Counted from the first letter of the stretch, positions 1-9,585 are shown. The stretch is DNA of 64,000 nt from Dasania marina DSM 21967 (GCF_000373485.1 NZ_KB891585.1:485861-549860), one strand, 5' to 3'. Notes: generated from the letters alone by a model not told the origin. Made by a program: numbers and translations.

Positions 1-277
1 CCTCGACTAATACCTTGACGGTGCCATCAGGTAATTTCAGTAGCTGTAAGATAGTTGAAAGTGTACCTATGCTGTAAATATCTTCTGCTTCAGGCTCGTC
101 TACAGAGGCGTTTTTTTGAGCGACAAGTATGATTTGTTTATCATTAGCCATTGCCTCCTCTAGCGCTTGAATAGACTTTTCGCGACCTACAAACAGCGGC
201 ACGACCATGTGTGGGTAAACAACAACGTCACGAAGGGGTAACAGGGGATAGACAGTTGCCGGCTTATCTTCACTCAT
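1..277 (-). CDS. lon: Lon protease, N-terminal part (runs off left edge)
   Basis: ATP-dependent serine protease of the cytosol that degrades misfolded and regulatory proteins. Only about the first 92 residues are present. They contain the start of the N-terminal LON substrate-binding domain, with [20 protein letters not shown], the hallmark of proteobacterial Lon. The ATG at 277 is followed directly by the conserved beginning, so the start is firm. It lies downstream of clpX in the order tig-clpP-clpX-lon typical of gammaproteobacteria. A terminator after clpX and a heat-shock-type promoter at 371-399 indicate that lon is transcribed separately. The AAA+ and protease domains are outside the window. 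Confidence 0.95.
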   Translation of the reverse strand, partial: MSEDKPATVYPLLPLRDVVVYPHMVVPLFVGREKSIQALEEAMANDKQIILVAQKNASVDEPEAEDIYSIGTLSTILQLLKLPDGTVKVLVE

Positions 278-370
278 TTAAATACCTTTTCGGTGCTGGC
301 ACCGCTAATTGAGGCCATTAATATAAAACATAGGGTAGCAGCTACAGAGCAACTCCCCCATGTCCTATAC

Positions 371-399
371 ATATGGGGGCTATAACAATAGATTACAAG
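371..399 (-). promoter_or_regulatory. Probable sigma-32 (heat-shock) promoter of lon
   Basis: Reading the minus strand, CTTGTAA (399-393) and CCCCATAT (378-371) are separated by 14 bases. This matches the sigma-32 consensus CTTGAAA / CCCCATNT with a single mismatch in the -35 box. Transcription would start near 363, about 86 bases before the lon ATG. The -10 box lies inside an inverted repeat, CCCCCAT (355-361) and ATGGGGG (373-379), which could act as an operator or a 5'-end hairpin. Lon is a heat-shock gene in related bacteria, which supports the reading. Confidence 0.7.
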
Positions 400-439
400 T
401 CATAGTAAAAGAAATCAGCTTTGGGCATAAGCCCATACA

Positions 440-466
440 TAAAAAAAGGGCCTATACGGCCCTTTT
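440..466 (-). terminator. Rho-independent terminator after clpX
   Basis: On the minus strand, AAAGGGCC, a short loop and GGCCCTTT are followed by a run of T residues (complement of the A-run at 441-447). It begins about 20 bases after the clpX stop codon and separates the clpP-clpX genes from lon. Confidence 0.8.
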
Positions 467-486
467 AATCAACGATTAGCTGTAGA

Positions 487-1770
487 TTAGTCTTCAGGCG
501 CCGCTTTTAAGGCCTCGGTTTTGTAAACCAGCAAGGGCTTAGAGTCGCCTCTAATCACTGACTCATCAATGACCACTTTCGACACTGTATCGGCTGAAGG
601 AATATCGTACATGCTATCTAGCAGTACCGACTCCAGAATAGAGCGTAAGCCCCTAGCACCTGTTTTACGCTCCATGCCTCTTTCGGCAACAGCGCGCAAA
701 GCGTCGGCTCTAAAATCTATCTCTACACCTTCCATCTCAAACAAGCGGCTATATTGTTTGGTTAAGGCGTTTTTAGGCTCGGTGAGTATAGAAATCAACG
801 CTTCTACATCCAGCTCTTCTAAGGTAGCGATAACCGGTAAACGACCGACAAACTCAGGGATTAAGCCATAGCGCACCAGATCTTCAGGCTCTAAATCGCT
901 AAGCACCTCACCAAAGTTCTTGTTATCGTCTTTGCTCTTCACCTCAGCAGAGAAGCCTATACCGCCTTTTTCGGAGCGGTTACGTATCACTTTATCCAAG
1001 CCGGAAAAAGCGCCGCCACAGATAAATAAGATATTAGAGGTATCAACCTGCAAAAACTCTTGCTGCGGATGCTTGCGGCCACCCTGAGGGGGTACCGAGG
1101 CAACCGTGCCCTCTATCAACTTGAGCAGGGCTTGCTGCACACCTTCACCGGACACGTCGCGGGTAATGGAGGGGTTATCAGACTTGCGAGAAACCTTGTC
1201 GATTTCATCGATGTAGACTATGCCCATTTGTGCTTTATCGACGTCGTAATCACATTTCTGTAATAGCTTTTGGATGATATTTTCTACATCCTCACCCACA
1301 TAACCCGCTTCGGTTAAGGTGGTGGCATCAGCAATAGTAAACGGCACATCGAGTAAACGCGCTAAGGTTTCGGCCAATAGCGTCTTACCACTACCGGTAG
1401 GACCGACTAAAAGAATATTACTCTTACCTAGCTCTACCGCTTCTTTTTTACCATCGGCATAGCGCAGGCGTTTATAGTGGTTATATACCGCTACCGACAG
1501 CACCTTTTTAGCCTGGTTTTGGCCTATTACATATTCGTCGAGTATGGCTTTAATTTCGTGGGGCGTAGGCAGCTTCTCTTGTGGCGTATCAGAGCCTGCA
1601 TCCTGTACCTCCTCGCGAATAATATCGTTACAGAGGTCTACACATTCATCACATATAAATACAGAAGGACCTGCAATGAGCTTGCGAACCTCGTGCTGGC
1701 TTTTGCCACAAAAAGAGCAATAAAGCAGCTTACCGCCGTCTTCGCCGTTGTCTTTTGTATCATCACTCAT
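487..1770 (-). CDS. clpX: ClpX, ATP-binding unfoldase subunit of ClpXP
   Basis: AAA+ unfoldase that recognises substrates (for example ssrA-tagged proteins) and feeds them into ClpP. The N-terminal zinc-binding domain has two CxxC pairs (YCSFCG and [10 protein letters not shown]). These are followed by Walker A GPTGSGKT, the pore-loop motif GYVGEDVE, Walker B IVYIDEID and the sensor-2 region [10 protein letters not shown]. From the ATG at 1770 the protein has 427 residues, close to the usual 424. A TTG two codons upstream (1776) could be used instead, because AGAGG lies at a suitable distance from either. The gene follows clpP by about 150 bases. All functional motifs are intact. Confidence 0.97.
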   Translation of the reverse strand: MSDDTKDNGEDGGKLLYCSFCGKSQHEVRKLIAGPSVFICDECVDLCNDIIREEVQDAGSDTPQEKLPTPHEIKAILDEYVIGQNQAKKVLSVAVYNHYKRLRYADGKKEAVELGKSNILLVGPTGSGKTLLAETLARLLDVPFTIADATTLTEAGYVGEDVENIIQKLLQKCDYDVDKAQMGIVYIDEIDKVSRKSDNPSITRDVSGEGVQQALLKLIEGTVASVPPQGGRKHPQQEFLQVDTSNILFICGGAFSGLDKVIRNRSEKGGIGFSAEVKSKDDNKNFGEVLSDLEPEDLVRYGLIPEFVGRLPVIATLEELDVEALISILTEPKNALTKQYSRLFEMEGVEIDFRADALRAVAERGMERKTGARGLRSILESVLLDSMYDIPSADTVSKVVIDESVIRGDSKPLLVYKTEALKAAPED

Positions 1771-1919
1771 TATCAAAAATACCTCTTGAGCCCCGTTGCT
1801 ACCCTAAACCTAGGGTTTTAAGCATTATTTTAGCCGGTCTTGGCGACTAAGATGCGTTTTTTTAGCTCTTTTTGCAAGCGCTAAGGGCAAATCCACCTAT
1901 TAGCGCTTAGCATGTAACC

Positions 1920-2567
1920 TTATTTGTCGGCAGGCATCTGGCGACCGCTCAATACTTCATCAACCAAGCCATAATCCCTAGATGCCTCAGCATTCATAAA
2001 GTTATCGCGCTCGGTGTCACGGGCAATTTTTTCAAACTCCTGACCGGTATGCTCCGCCATCAGGTGATTCAAGCGCTCGCGTATGATTAAAATCTCTTTA
2101 GCCTGTATATCAATATCGGTGGCTTGACCTTGCGCGCCGCCGCTGGGCTGATGAATCATAGTACGCGCATTCGGTAAGATATAGCGCTTACCCTTAGCGC
2201 CGCCGCTGAGCAGGAAAGCGCCCATACTGGCCGCTTGGCCTATGCACATGGTGCTAACGTCGGGCTTAATAAACTTCATGGTGTCGTAGATAGACAAGCC
2301 AGCAGTTACCGAACCACCTGGAGAGTTAATATAGACATGTATATCTTTATCGGGGTTTTCTGACTCTAAGAATAACAACTGAGCCACCACCAAATTAGCC
2401 ATATGGTCTTCAATAGGGCCAACAATAAAAATAACGCGCTCCTTAAGCAGACGCGAATAGATATCGTAAGAGCGCTCGCCTCTGGCCGTTTGCTCAACAA
2501 CCATGGGCACTAAACCCAAGTTAGTGATCTGCTGTTCATTCATCGCGTTGTGACCGTATGTGGACAT
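1920..2567 (-). CDS. clpP: ClpP, proteolytic subunit of Clp protease
   Basis: Serine peptidase that forms the tetradecameric proteolytic chamber of ClpXP/ClpAP. The 215-residue length is usual for a precursor with an N-terminal propeptide. The catalytic triad can be read as Ser114 (GQAASMGAF), His139 (MIHQPSGG) and Asp188, with the spacings of 25 and 49 residues found in E. coli ClpP. The gene lies between tig and clpX. On the minus strand, CTTGATT (2661-2655) and CCCATAA (2642-2636) resemble a weak sigma-32 promoter overlapping the tig terminator. The spacing is short, so I hold that call loosely. Confidence 0.97.
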   Translation of the reverse strand: MSTYGHNAMNEQQITNLGLVPMVVEQTARGERSYDIYSRLLKERVIFIVGPIEDHMANLVVAQLLFLESENPDKDIHVYINSPGGSVTAGLSIYDTMKFIKPDVSTMCIGQAASMGAFLLSGGAKGKRYILPNARTMIHQPSGGAQGQATDIDIQAKEILIIRERLNHLMAEHTGQEFEKIARDTERDNFMNAEASRDYGLVDEVLSGRQMPADK

Positions 2568-2651
2568 AGTGTTCTCTTGTTATCGTTAAAGTTTGTTATT
2601 ACTTTAAGTGGGTTTTATAAAGCCGTGCCCTAAGGTTATGGGAAAGCCTAT

Positions 2652-2689
2652 AAAAATCAAGCGACTAACTTAAAAAGTGTAGTCGCTTG
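2652..2689 (-). terminator. Terminator after tig, stem contains the AGTCGCT heptamer
   Basis: On the minus strand CAAGCGACTA (2689-2680), a 12-base loop and TAGTCGCTTG (2667-2658) form a perfect 10-bp stem followed by ATTTTTAT. It lies 26 bases after the tig stop codon. The stem contains AGCGACT/AGTCGCT, the same heptamer that forms tandem arrays at 37841 and 44052. Confidence 0.75.
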
Positions 2690-2714
2690 AACGATAGAGC
2701 ATGATGAGGTGGAC

Positions 2715-4055
2715 TTACTCGGCCTCGCCTTCCTCAGGCTCCGGCGGCGCTGCTGGCGCCAGCACCTCGTCATAAGTGCTTTCTTTCTCAGTCACTTTCG
2801 ACTCTGACAATATGTGCTCTACCACCATATCTTCCACTACCATGGACTCTACCTGCTGCAGCTGCTGCGGATTGCCATAGTAATAATTGATAACTTCTTG
2901 TGGATCTTCGTAAGTCGATGCAAAGCCTTCAATGGTCTCTTTAACCTTGGCAGCATCGGCTTTAATTTCTTTCGATGAGATAAGCTCGTTAAGAATCAAA
3001 CCTAACTTCACTCTACGCTCGGCTTGCTCTTGGAACATATCATCAGGCAGTAACGAATCTAAATCTAGATTTTCCGCACCACCGCCAAACTGTTGCACCA
3101 TTTGCTTGCGCAACACTTTAATTTCTTCTTTAGCCAAAGCTTTAGGTACTTGCAACTCAGCGTGCAAGTCTAGCAAAGCATCCATTACCTGATTTTTGGT
3201 TTTAGACTTGGCCGCGTTTTCTAGCTCGCGCTCCATGTTTTCGCGTACATCGGTTAAAAACTTCTCTTCACCGCCTTCGCTTACACCAAACTTAGCAAAA
3301 AACTCGTCATTAAGCTCTGCAGGAGCTTTCTCGCTAACGCTGTTTAGCGTTACTTTAAATTCTACCGCAGCACCTTTAAGCTCCTCTGAGTGGTACTCAT
3401 CAGGAAAAGCCAACGCTAATACTTTTTCTTCACCGGCTTTCATGCCAACTATGCCCGCTTCAAAACCGGGGATCATTTGGTTAGAACCCAACGTTAGATC
3501 AGCAGCTTCTGCACTACCACCCTCGAAGGCTACACCCTCTTTGGTGCCAGCATAATCAATATTCACTTTGTCGCCATCAACGGCGGCACGCTCAACAACA
3601 GCAAATTCGCCCTGCTGCTCGCGTAAAGTACTAACCATTTTTGCTACGTCAGCGTCTTCAACTTTAGCACTCAGCTTTTCAACTTCTATGCTGGCAAAGG
3701 ATTTAAGCTCTATCTCAGGAAACACTTCAAAAGTAGCAACGTACTCTAAATCTTTGCCTTCTTCGGCCGTCTTGGTTTCAATCTCAGGCATGCCGGCGGG
3801 CTTTAGTTTTTCTTGCACTACCGCTTCGCTGAAGGTTTGATTCATGACTTCGCCTAGGACTTCCTGGCGTACGCCTGCACCAAAGCGCTGTTTCAATACG
3901 CGCATAGGCACTTTGCCCTTGCGAAAACCGTCGATACGCACAGTACCAGCCGCTTTTTGTAGACGGGTGTTTACTTCGCTATCTATGCGATCTGCGGGCA
4001 CACCAATAGTTAAACGACGTTCTAAGCCTGAAGTCGTTTGAATCGAAACTTGCAT
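2715..4055 (-). CDS. tig: Trigger factor, ribosome-associated chaperone/PPIase
   Basis: Binds the ribosomal exit tunnel through its N-terminal domain and assists folding of nascent chains; the middle FKBP-like domain is a peptidyl-prolyl isomerase. From the ATG at 4055 the protein has 446 residues, the normal family length, and starts MQVSIQTTSGLERRLTI. The ribosome-binding signature follows (GFRKGKVP). The FKBP region is about residues 150-245, followed by the long helical C-terminal arms. The open frame continues upstream to 4202, but only through the tRNA-Leu gene, so that extension is rejected. The very acidic C-terminus ends in EPEEGEAE. It is the first protein gene of the tig-clpP-clpX-lon block. 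Confidence 0.96.
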   Translation of the reverse strand: MQVSIQTTSGLERRLTIGVPADRIDSEVNTRLQKAAGTVRIDGFRKGKVPMRVLKQRFGAGVRQEVLGEVMNQTFSEAVVQEKLKPAGMPEIETKTAEEGKDLEYVATFEVFPEIELKSFASIEVEKLSAKVEDADVAKMVSTLREQQGEFAVVERAAVDGDKVNIDYAGTKEGVAFEGGSAEAADLTLGSNQMIPGFEAGIVGMKAGEEKVLALAFPDEYHSEELKGAAVEFKVTLNSVSEKAPAELNDEFFAKFGVSEGGEEKFLTDVRENMERELENAAKSKTKNQVMDALLDLHAELQVPKALAKEEIKVLRKQMVQQFGGGAENLDLDSLLPDDMFQEQAERRVKLGLILNELISSKEIKADAAKVKETIEGFASTYEDPQEVINYYYGNPQQLQQVESMVVEDMVVEHILSESKVTEKESTYDEVLAPAAPPEPEEGEAE

Positions 4056-4160
4056 GGGAATTCCTCTGCCGATTGAGCTGCTGCTCAGATGTGTGTCGAC
4101 TGATGCTAGTGTAGCACTGACAACACATCGATAAATTTGCACATCTATATCTATGAATAA

Positions 4161-4245
4161 TGGTGCGGACGGAGAGACTCGAACTCTCACACCTTGCGGC
4201 ACTGGAACCTAAATCCAGCGTGTCTACCAATTCCACCACGTCCGC
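4161..4245 (-). tRNA. tRNA-Leu (anticodon UAG)
   Basis: An 85-base gene including the encoded CCA. The acceptor stem GCGGACG pairs with CGTCCGC. The anticodon stem CTGGA/TCCAG holds the loop TTTAGGT, giving anticodon TAG. It has a long variable arm, as expected for tRNA-Leu, and a normal T-arm with GTTCGAGTC. It lies directly upstream of tig, as in Pseudomonas-type genomes. Confidence 0.97.
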
Positions 4246-4305
4246 TCTAGTTGGCCTCAATAATACCAACTCGCTGCTAAACAGCTAAACCTTTAATCGA
4301 CTTTA

Positions 4306-4350
4306 AAAAAAGTTGATAAGCGATTGAATACACTACTAAATCAACTTTTT
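4306..4350. terminator. Inverted repeat, possible bidirectional terminator
   Basis: AAAAAGTTGAT (4306-4316) and ATCAACTTTTT (4340-4350) form a perfect 11-bp inverted repeat with a 23-base loop. It lies about 120 bases after the minus-strand gene ending at 4470 and upstream of tRNA-Leu. The A/T ends would give a U-tract on either strand. The long loop and the distance from the stop codon make it weaker than a standard terminator. I see nothing else in 4246-4469. Confidence 0.4.
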
Positions 4351-4469
4351 ATCGAAGTGTGCTCGATCACAGGGGCTGCGATTATGACAAAAGCCATGGC
4401 CGTGTTCAACCATAGTTATGAAGATTTTATATATTAATTGCATTACTGGCTGCTTTTTAGCCCAAACGG

Positions 4470-5792
4470 CTAAAAAAGCGCCTTAGGGTGGGCAATTAAA
4501 AAACACATTTCAGCCGCACTAGCATTTTCAATCAACGCCCCAGCCCAAGCCTTGGGTAAAAAGACCGCCTGCTCGGCATTCAAAATCTGTTCGTTAACCC
4601 GCACCTCGCCTTTAATCGCCATTAATAAGGCGTAATCATCAGCCGCTTGCAGTTGGATTTGCTGACCTGCCGGCAGGCTATAACGCCTCACCTCAAAATC
4701 GGCAAAGTCTACTATGCGCTCTATTTTCACCCCTACAGCCGATTCATCACTAGCCGCCAGCTGCTCAAAATCATTATTGAGATCAGCCTGCAATGACATC
4801 AACTCTATTGCCTTATCGGTATCCCAGTGATCTTGTGTCAGTACTTTTTGTGCAAAAGAGACTATTAGGCGCTCGTAGACTGGCGTTTGAAACTCCACCG
4901 TGCGCACACCGTGCTGCAAGGCGTGTGGTGTTAAACAGGGCACCTTTACCACATCACCCACCTGCAGCGGCAGAAACTCGGTAAAGTTCTCCATGGCGGC
5001 ACGCAGTTCTTTTTCTTGGGTATAAAGTCCATCTGCCGTATTCAACTTTGGCTGCGCATCCAGCTGCCTACGCACCTGCTCGTAAGCTTTTACCGCCTGT
5101 GAAAACGCCTGCTTAAAACTGCTCTCATTTTTATATTCGGCCAGTTTGTCAGCGTTAAAGCCAAAACGTATGGTACCAACACCATCGGGCCAGGCCGTTT
5201 TTTCTACGGCGGTTACCACATAAACTTCGCGCTTTTCTTCATGCAACTCAAAATACAAATCACCGGTAACCGGCTGCGGTGCAGGATCTAGAATTTTCAA
5301 TAAGATTAGCGGCCTAGCCTGATCACCATTAGGCTCACCACACAAATACTGTGGCAAAGCGGCCATCACCCACGGCAAAGGCGCAGCTAGTTGATTGCTC
5401 CCCTCCACGCTGGCAACCCCGCGCTGCTCTACACCGGTATACCAAATCTCCTGCCCCCAAGGCTTGGCTATGGCCACCGTTTGTAAGCACAAAGGCTGAT
5501 TAGCGCTATATAACGCTAAGCCTTGCACATCGCAAAAAGTGGTAAACCCCTGCATAGCAGCTAATAACTCACCCCAAGGCTTTTCTTTATCGGTAACGGT
5601 AAAGCTAATATCGACGCCTGCAGGCTCTGCCACCAATTGATATATTGCCCACAGCGGCTTAAGCGGTTTGGCGGGCAGCCAATACTGCTCTAACTCAAAG
5701 GCCACTGCAAAACGCGTTACTGAGTTAGCACTAGAAGCAAAGGCAGCTAATTGCGCATCGACAATTTTTGTAGGATCACCAGAAAACAACAT
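4470..5792 (-). CDS. Class I mannose-6-phosphate-isomerase-like cupin protein
   Basis: A 440-residue protein of the cupin superfamily. Segments typical of class I phosphomannose isomerases are visible: KPWGQEIWYTG near residue 110, PCLTPHALQHGVRTVEF near residue 290 and the C-terminal TPVYERLIVSF. The C-terminal part (about 370-440) is a second cupin-like half (LPAGQQIQLQAADDYALLMAIKGEVRV). Family members interconvert mannose-6-P and fructose-6-P with a metal ion. Here the N-terminal 100 residues look divergent, so sugar specificity is uncertain. The gene lies 65 bases downstream of a GH84 glucosaminidase gene on the same strand, so a shared role in sugar-phosphate metabolism is possible. No signal peptide is visible. 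Confidence 0.65.
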   Translation of the reverse strand: MLFSGDPTKIVDAQLAAFASSANSVTRFAVAFELEQYWLPAKPLKPLWAIYQLVAEPAGVDISFTVTDKEKPWGELLAAMQGFTTFCDVQGLALYSANQPLCLQTVAIAKPWGQEIWYTGVEQRGVASVEGSNQLAAPLPWVMAALPQYLCGEPNGDQARPLILLKILDPAPQPVTGDLYFELHEEKREVYVVTAVEKTAWPDGVGTIRFGFNADKLAEYKNESSFKQAFSQAVKAYEQVRRQLDAQPKLNTADGLYTQEKELRAAMENFTEFLPLQVGDVVKVPCLTPHALQHGVRTVEFQTPVYERLIVSFAQKVLTQDHWDTDKAIELMSLQADLNNDFEQLAASDESAVGVKIERIVDFADFEVRRYSLPAGQQIQLQAADDYALLMAIKGEVRVNEQILNAEQAVFLPKAWAGALIENASAAEMCFLIAHPKALF

Positions 5793-5856
5793 AATCGATA
5801 ATAAGCTCTGTAATAAAATAGCGGACTGTTAATAACAGGTAATTTATCTCGGGCCA

Positions 5857-6915
5857 TTAGCCTGTTAAGCATGCCGGATCGAAACGGTATGCGCCCGACA
5901 ACCAAGCGCTAATATCTTGCGCAATAGGATGCGGGATTCTCTCATAATCTGCCAGCAGATGACGACTCTGTATTGGCGATATAGCCACCAAGCCCTGCTG
6001 GGAAAATAAAAGCTGATCGCGCTGCAACAACCATCGCAAATCGGCATGATCACAATGCTTGAGTAAGTCGCCGTCGTTGTCACGCAACACCGCGTCATAA
6101 GCCCGCAACGCTAGTTTGGCAATATGCGGCTGATTCATGGGGTTAACCGCCACTCCGGCACTGCTTCTTTGCAAGCTGCTATCACGTCCCTGCAAACGCA
6201 TTAAGGGTAAAAAATCAGCGGTTTTTTTGCCGTCATTGGCAAACACATTATCCCAAAGCAAGGGTTTTCTATTAAGCAGCTGCTGTACCTTTGATAATGA
6301 AGCGGAGGTAATAGAGGAGCTGATTACCTTATCCCCCGTCCAAAACACATCCACTGCTGGTGGCAGACCCCGCCCTAACTGCTGCAAGTATTGACTAGGC
6401 ATGGCGCCGAAAATGTCCTCCAACACCGGGTCAAAAGAATAATAACTGGGGCACACAATATAATGGGAGGCATGGCTGTAGGACATGATATCCGCAACGA
6501 TAGCGAGCTGCTGCTGCGCCAAAGCGGGAAAGTCACCAGGCATATCGTCAAACAAGATGCATAAAATATCCGGCTGCAATTCATTAATGGCTGCCAGCTT
6601 AGTTTTAAGCAAAGCCTGATCAGCAGCATTGTAGTCGCGAAACAAGCCGGTAGGCGATAAACCCAAACCCCATTTAACCCCTGCCCGCTGATAACAGGCC
6701 GACAATTTTTGTAACTGCTTAAAATGCTCCAAGGGGAAAGGCTGACGCCACTGCCCACGCAAATAGGTATCCGATTTAGGCGCATAAATATACGCCGAGA
6801 AATCATTAGCCGCTAAAAATCTGGCGTAATCACAGCGCGCCTGCCAAGACCAAGACTGCCCATAAAACCCTTCTATTACCGCCTGAAAAAATCCTGCCAC
6901 TGTCTTTGTCCGCAT
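5857..6915 (-). CDS. GH84 beta-N-acetylglucosaminidase (O-GlcNAcase/hyaluronidase family)
   Basis: A 352-residue TIM-barrel glycoside hydrolase of family 84 (Pfam NAGidase). The signature begins at residue 15 with EGFYGQSWSW. It continues with YAPKSDTYLRGQWR near residue 45, the catalytic Asp-Asp pair D123-D124 (LFDDMPGD) and VDVFWTGDKV near residue 193. The family cleaves terminal beta-linked GlcNAc by substrate-assisted catalysis. There is no signal peptide and there are no accessory domains, so I infer a cytosolic enzyme acting on imported or recycled amino sugars. The gene follows hrpB and precedes the isomerase-like gene, all on the minus strand. The natural substrate cannot be told from sequence. 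Confidence 0.85.
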   Translation of the reverse strand: MRTKTVAGFFQAVIEGFYGQSWSWQARCDYARFLAANDFSAYIYAPKSDTYLRGQWRQPFPLEHFKQLQKLSACYQRAGVKWGLGLSPTGLFRDYNAADQALLKTKLAAINELQPDILCILFDDMPGDFPALAQQQLAIVADIMSYSHASHYIVCPSYYSFDPVLEDIFGAMPSQYLQQLGRGLPPAVDVFWTGDKVISSSITSASLSKVQQLLNRKPLLWDNVFANDGKKTADFLPLMRLQGRDSSLQRSSAGVAVNPMNQPHIAKLALRAYDAVLRDNDGDLLKHCDHADLRWLLQRDQLLFSQQGLVAISPIQSRHLLADYERIPHPIAQDISAWLSGAYRFDPACLTG

Positions 6916-7050
6916 TTGTTTTATTGATTGCTTATTGACTGCTTATATATCAATGATGCCTGCATGTTACACACTAAGCGTTTTTTAATGAACTACCCAA
7001 CCCGTACACGCAAGCCGTGCCGTGGCCACAAAAAACAAACCACGAGCCCA

Positions 7051-9585
7051 TCACTTATCCATCTTTTTTTTAGTACGAGTAGTCGCCCTCGCATTGGCCG
7101 GGTCATCGGGCCAAAAATGCCGGGGGTAACGGCCGCGCATCTCTTTGGCTATTTCATGGTAGCTGCCCGCCCAAAAGCCGGCTAAATCATCGGTGAGCTG
7201 TAAGGGCCGCCGTGCTGGTGATAGCAGCTCCATCAGCACAGGCACGCCCGCCCCCAGAGTTGGCGTTTGTTGCCAGCCATAGCACTCTTGCATACGCACC
7301 GACAACAGCGGCTTAGCACCGCGCAGATAATCGATAGCATGGCGGTTACCCGTAGGCAATTGCAGGGATTCGGGGGCAAATTGCGCCAGCAATTGCTGCT
7401 GCGGCCAAGTCCAGCTGGATTGCACAATCGTCGCCAGTTTAATCTTTTTTAAATTGGCCTTGGTTTTAACACCGGCCACATAGGGCAATAACCAATCATC
7501 TATTCGCTTAAGCAGCTCCGGCTCATCAATATTGGGCAGCTGCTCAGTGCTGTGCTGATTAAGCCAGCGTACCCTAGCAGCCAAGGGCCGGTATGCCGCA
7601 TCGCCCAGTACCGCTAGGCCCTCGCTGCGCACATAAGCCACTACCGCTGCGGCCAACTGCTGCGGGTCGGGGCGAATCACCCGTTCCGACAAACATATCG
7701 CACCCAAGCTATAGCGCTCTCTGGCCACAAAGGCCTGTACAGTCTCATCCCAATTGAGGCTGAGGCTTTTCTGCCCCTGCTGCTGGCTTAGCGCCTGTAT
7801 ATGGCTATTGGCTACCGCTATGGCGGTATGTATATAGGGCAGCTGCCCTGCCCTAGCGGCAGAGCCGTAATCTAACACTAGCAACCAAGGGCTGCCTGCC
7901 AAATGATCTTCGGCATGTAACTTCAGTTCGTGACCATTGGCCAATAAGTAGCGATCCGAGCCTTGCGCTCTTTGCTTGGCCACCCTATCGGGGTAGGCCA
8001 GCAACAATAAGCTCGCAGCACAAGCTTCAACATTGAGCGTAGCAATATTTAGCTGCGCGGATGGCTTAACCCGCTTCAACAAACGCTTGGCCTGGTGTAG
8101 CACTCGCTGGGCTGCCGGCTGCTTATGCTTACCGCCACTGACGGCGAGCACAAAGCGCTTGGCTGCGGCGACAAAATCCGCCTGCCTAAGCTGTTTGTCC
8201 AGCGGTGGCTCGGTAAGCAAGGTGGCCAGTAGCACAGCTACACCTAGGTATTCATCGGCCCGTAAACACATAGCCGCCAAGCGCGGATGCAGGCCGGTAG
8301 CGGCCATGGCCTCGCCCTGACGCGTCACTTGCCCCGCCGCATCCAGCGCCGACAATTGCTGCAGCAGCTGCCTAGCAGACTGCAAGGCAGCCTCACTGGG
8401 TTTATCCAATAGCAGCAGCTCATCTAGACTGTTTTCTCCCCAGCAGGCCAGCTCTAAGATAAAAGGCGCCAAATCTTCCCGCAATATGGCCGGACTGTCG
8501 TAATCATAAAGACTGTGATGGCTATCCTTAGACCACATACGGTAGCAAGTACCCGGGGCGGTACGCCCCGCCCGCCCCAAGCGCTGCTCGGCCGAGGCCT
8601 TGGATATACGTTGGGTTAACAAGCGCGACATACCCTTGTGATTATCGAAGCTGGCCACCTTGGCGTAGCCCGAATCTATCACCACGGTTATGCCCTCTAT
8701 GGTGATACTGGTTTCCGCAACATTGGTAGCCAATACCAGTTTGCACTCGCCGACCTTAGGTGGCGCAATAGCCGCGCGCTGCTGGCTTTCGGGCAAAGCG
8801 CTATGCAAGGCATAAACCCGCAAAGCGTCGGGTAAAGCGCTGGCCAGCAACTGTGACTCCAGCGCGCGTATTTCTTGCATACCCGGCAAAAAAATCAGCA
8901 TATTGGCCTGCTCGGTTTGCAGCAGCCGCAGCACCAACGCCTTGATAGATACGATAAGATCATCTCTTTGCTGCAAGGGCTGATAATGGGTGGCAACCGG
9001 ATAACAGCGTCCCTCAGAGCTAAGCAGCACCGCATCAGGTAAAGCGGCACAGAGCTGATCAGCGGCCAGTGTCGCTGACATCACGATAATAGTTAGATCA
9101 TCTCTATAAACTTGCTGGCTTTGTAGGCTTAGCGCCAAACCTAAATCTAGCGCTAAACTGCGCTCGTGAAACTCATCAAAAATCACGCACTTGATGCCAA
9201 CCAGCTCCGGGTCGGCTTGTAACAGCCGCACAAACACCCCTTCGGTCATCACCTCTATGCGCACTTTCGGCCCAGTAACGGTTTGATAACGGGTACGCAG
9301 CCCTATGCTTTGCCCTAGGGGATCATTAAGTTGCCGCGCTAAGAAGCCTGCCACATTGGCCGCCGCTAGGCGCCGCGGCTGGATTAAATAAATCTTCGCT
9401 GCAGGCAATTCACCGCCAGACAACTCACTACCTGAGAGTAATGGCCTATCAAGCAACCACAATGGCAGCCGCGTGCTTTTGCCCGCACCTGGCGGCGCAT
9501 GGACAATAATTTGTTGATGGGTAGCTATGGCCTCGCTAAAAGCGGGAAATATGGCATCTATAGGTAATTCGGGGCTGTTACGCAT
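7051..9585 (-). CDS. hrpB: HrpB, DEAH-box ATP-dependent RNA helicase
   Basis: A large (844-residue) superfamily 2 helicase. Visible motifs are Walker A APPGAGKSTRLP near residue 30, the DEAH variant IFDEFHERS near residue 135, motif III SATL near residue 165 and motif VI QRLGRAGRTAPG near residue 340. The HrpB-specific C-terminal domain follows. The E. coli homologue is dispensable; in several proteobacteria HrpB affects mRNA processing and adherence. It is first in a minus-strand run with the GH84 and isomerase-like genes, with a 135-base gap after it. Length and motifs are complete. Confidence 0.93.
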   Translation of the reverse strand: MRNSPELPIDAIFPAFSEAIATHQQIIVHAPPGAGKSTRLPLWLLDRPLLSGSELSGGELPAAKIYLIQPRRLAAANVAGFLARQLNDPLGQSIGLRTRYQTVTGPKVRIEVMTEGVFVRLLQADPELVGIKCVIFDEFHERSLALDLGLALSLQSQQVYRDDLTIIVMSATLAADQLCAALPDAVLLSSEGRCYPVATHYQPLQQRDDLIVSIKALVLRLLQTEQANMLIFLPGMQEIRALESQLLASALPDALRVYALHSALPESQQRAAIAPPKVGECKLVLATNVAETSITIEGITVVIDSGYAKVASFDNHKGMSRLLTQRISKASAEQRLGRAGRTAPGTCYRMWSKDSHHSLYDYDSPAILREDLAPFILELACWGENSLDELLLLDKPSEAALQSARQLLQQLSALDAAGQVTRQGEAMAATGLHPRLAAMCLRADEYLGVAVLLATLLTEPPLDKQLRQADFVAAAKRFVLAVSGGKHKQPAAQRVLHQAKRLLKRVKPSAQLNIATLNVEACAASLLLLAYPDRVAKQRAQGSDRYLLANGHELKLHAEDHLAGSPWLLVLDYGSAARAGQLPYIHTAIAVANSHIQALSQQQGQKSLSLNWDETVQAFVARERYSLGAICLSERVIRPDPQQLAAAVVAYVRSEGLAVLGDAAYRPLAARVRWLNQHSTEQLPNIDEPELLKRIDDWLLPYVAGVKTKANLKKIKLATIVQSSWTWPQQQLLAQFAPESLQLPTGNRHAIDYLRGAKPLLSVRMQECYGWQQTPTLGAGVPVLMELLSPARRPLQLTDDLAGFWAGSYHEIAKEMRGRYPRHFWPDDPANARATTRTKKKMDK

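Noticed and set aside
4056-4202. 49-residue N-terminal extension of trigger factor
   Set aside because: It runs through the tRNA-Leu gene and does not match trigger factor; the ATG at 4055 gives the conserved start.
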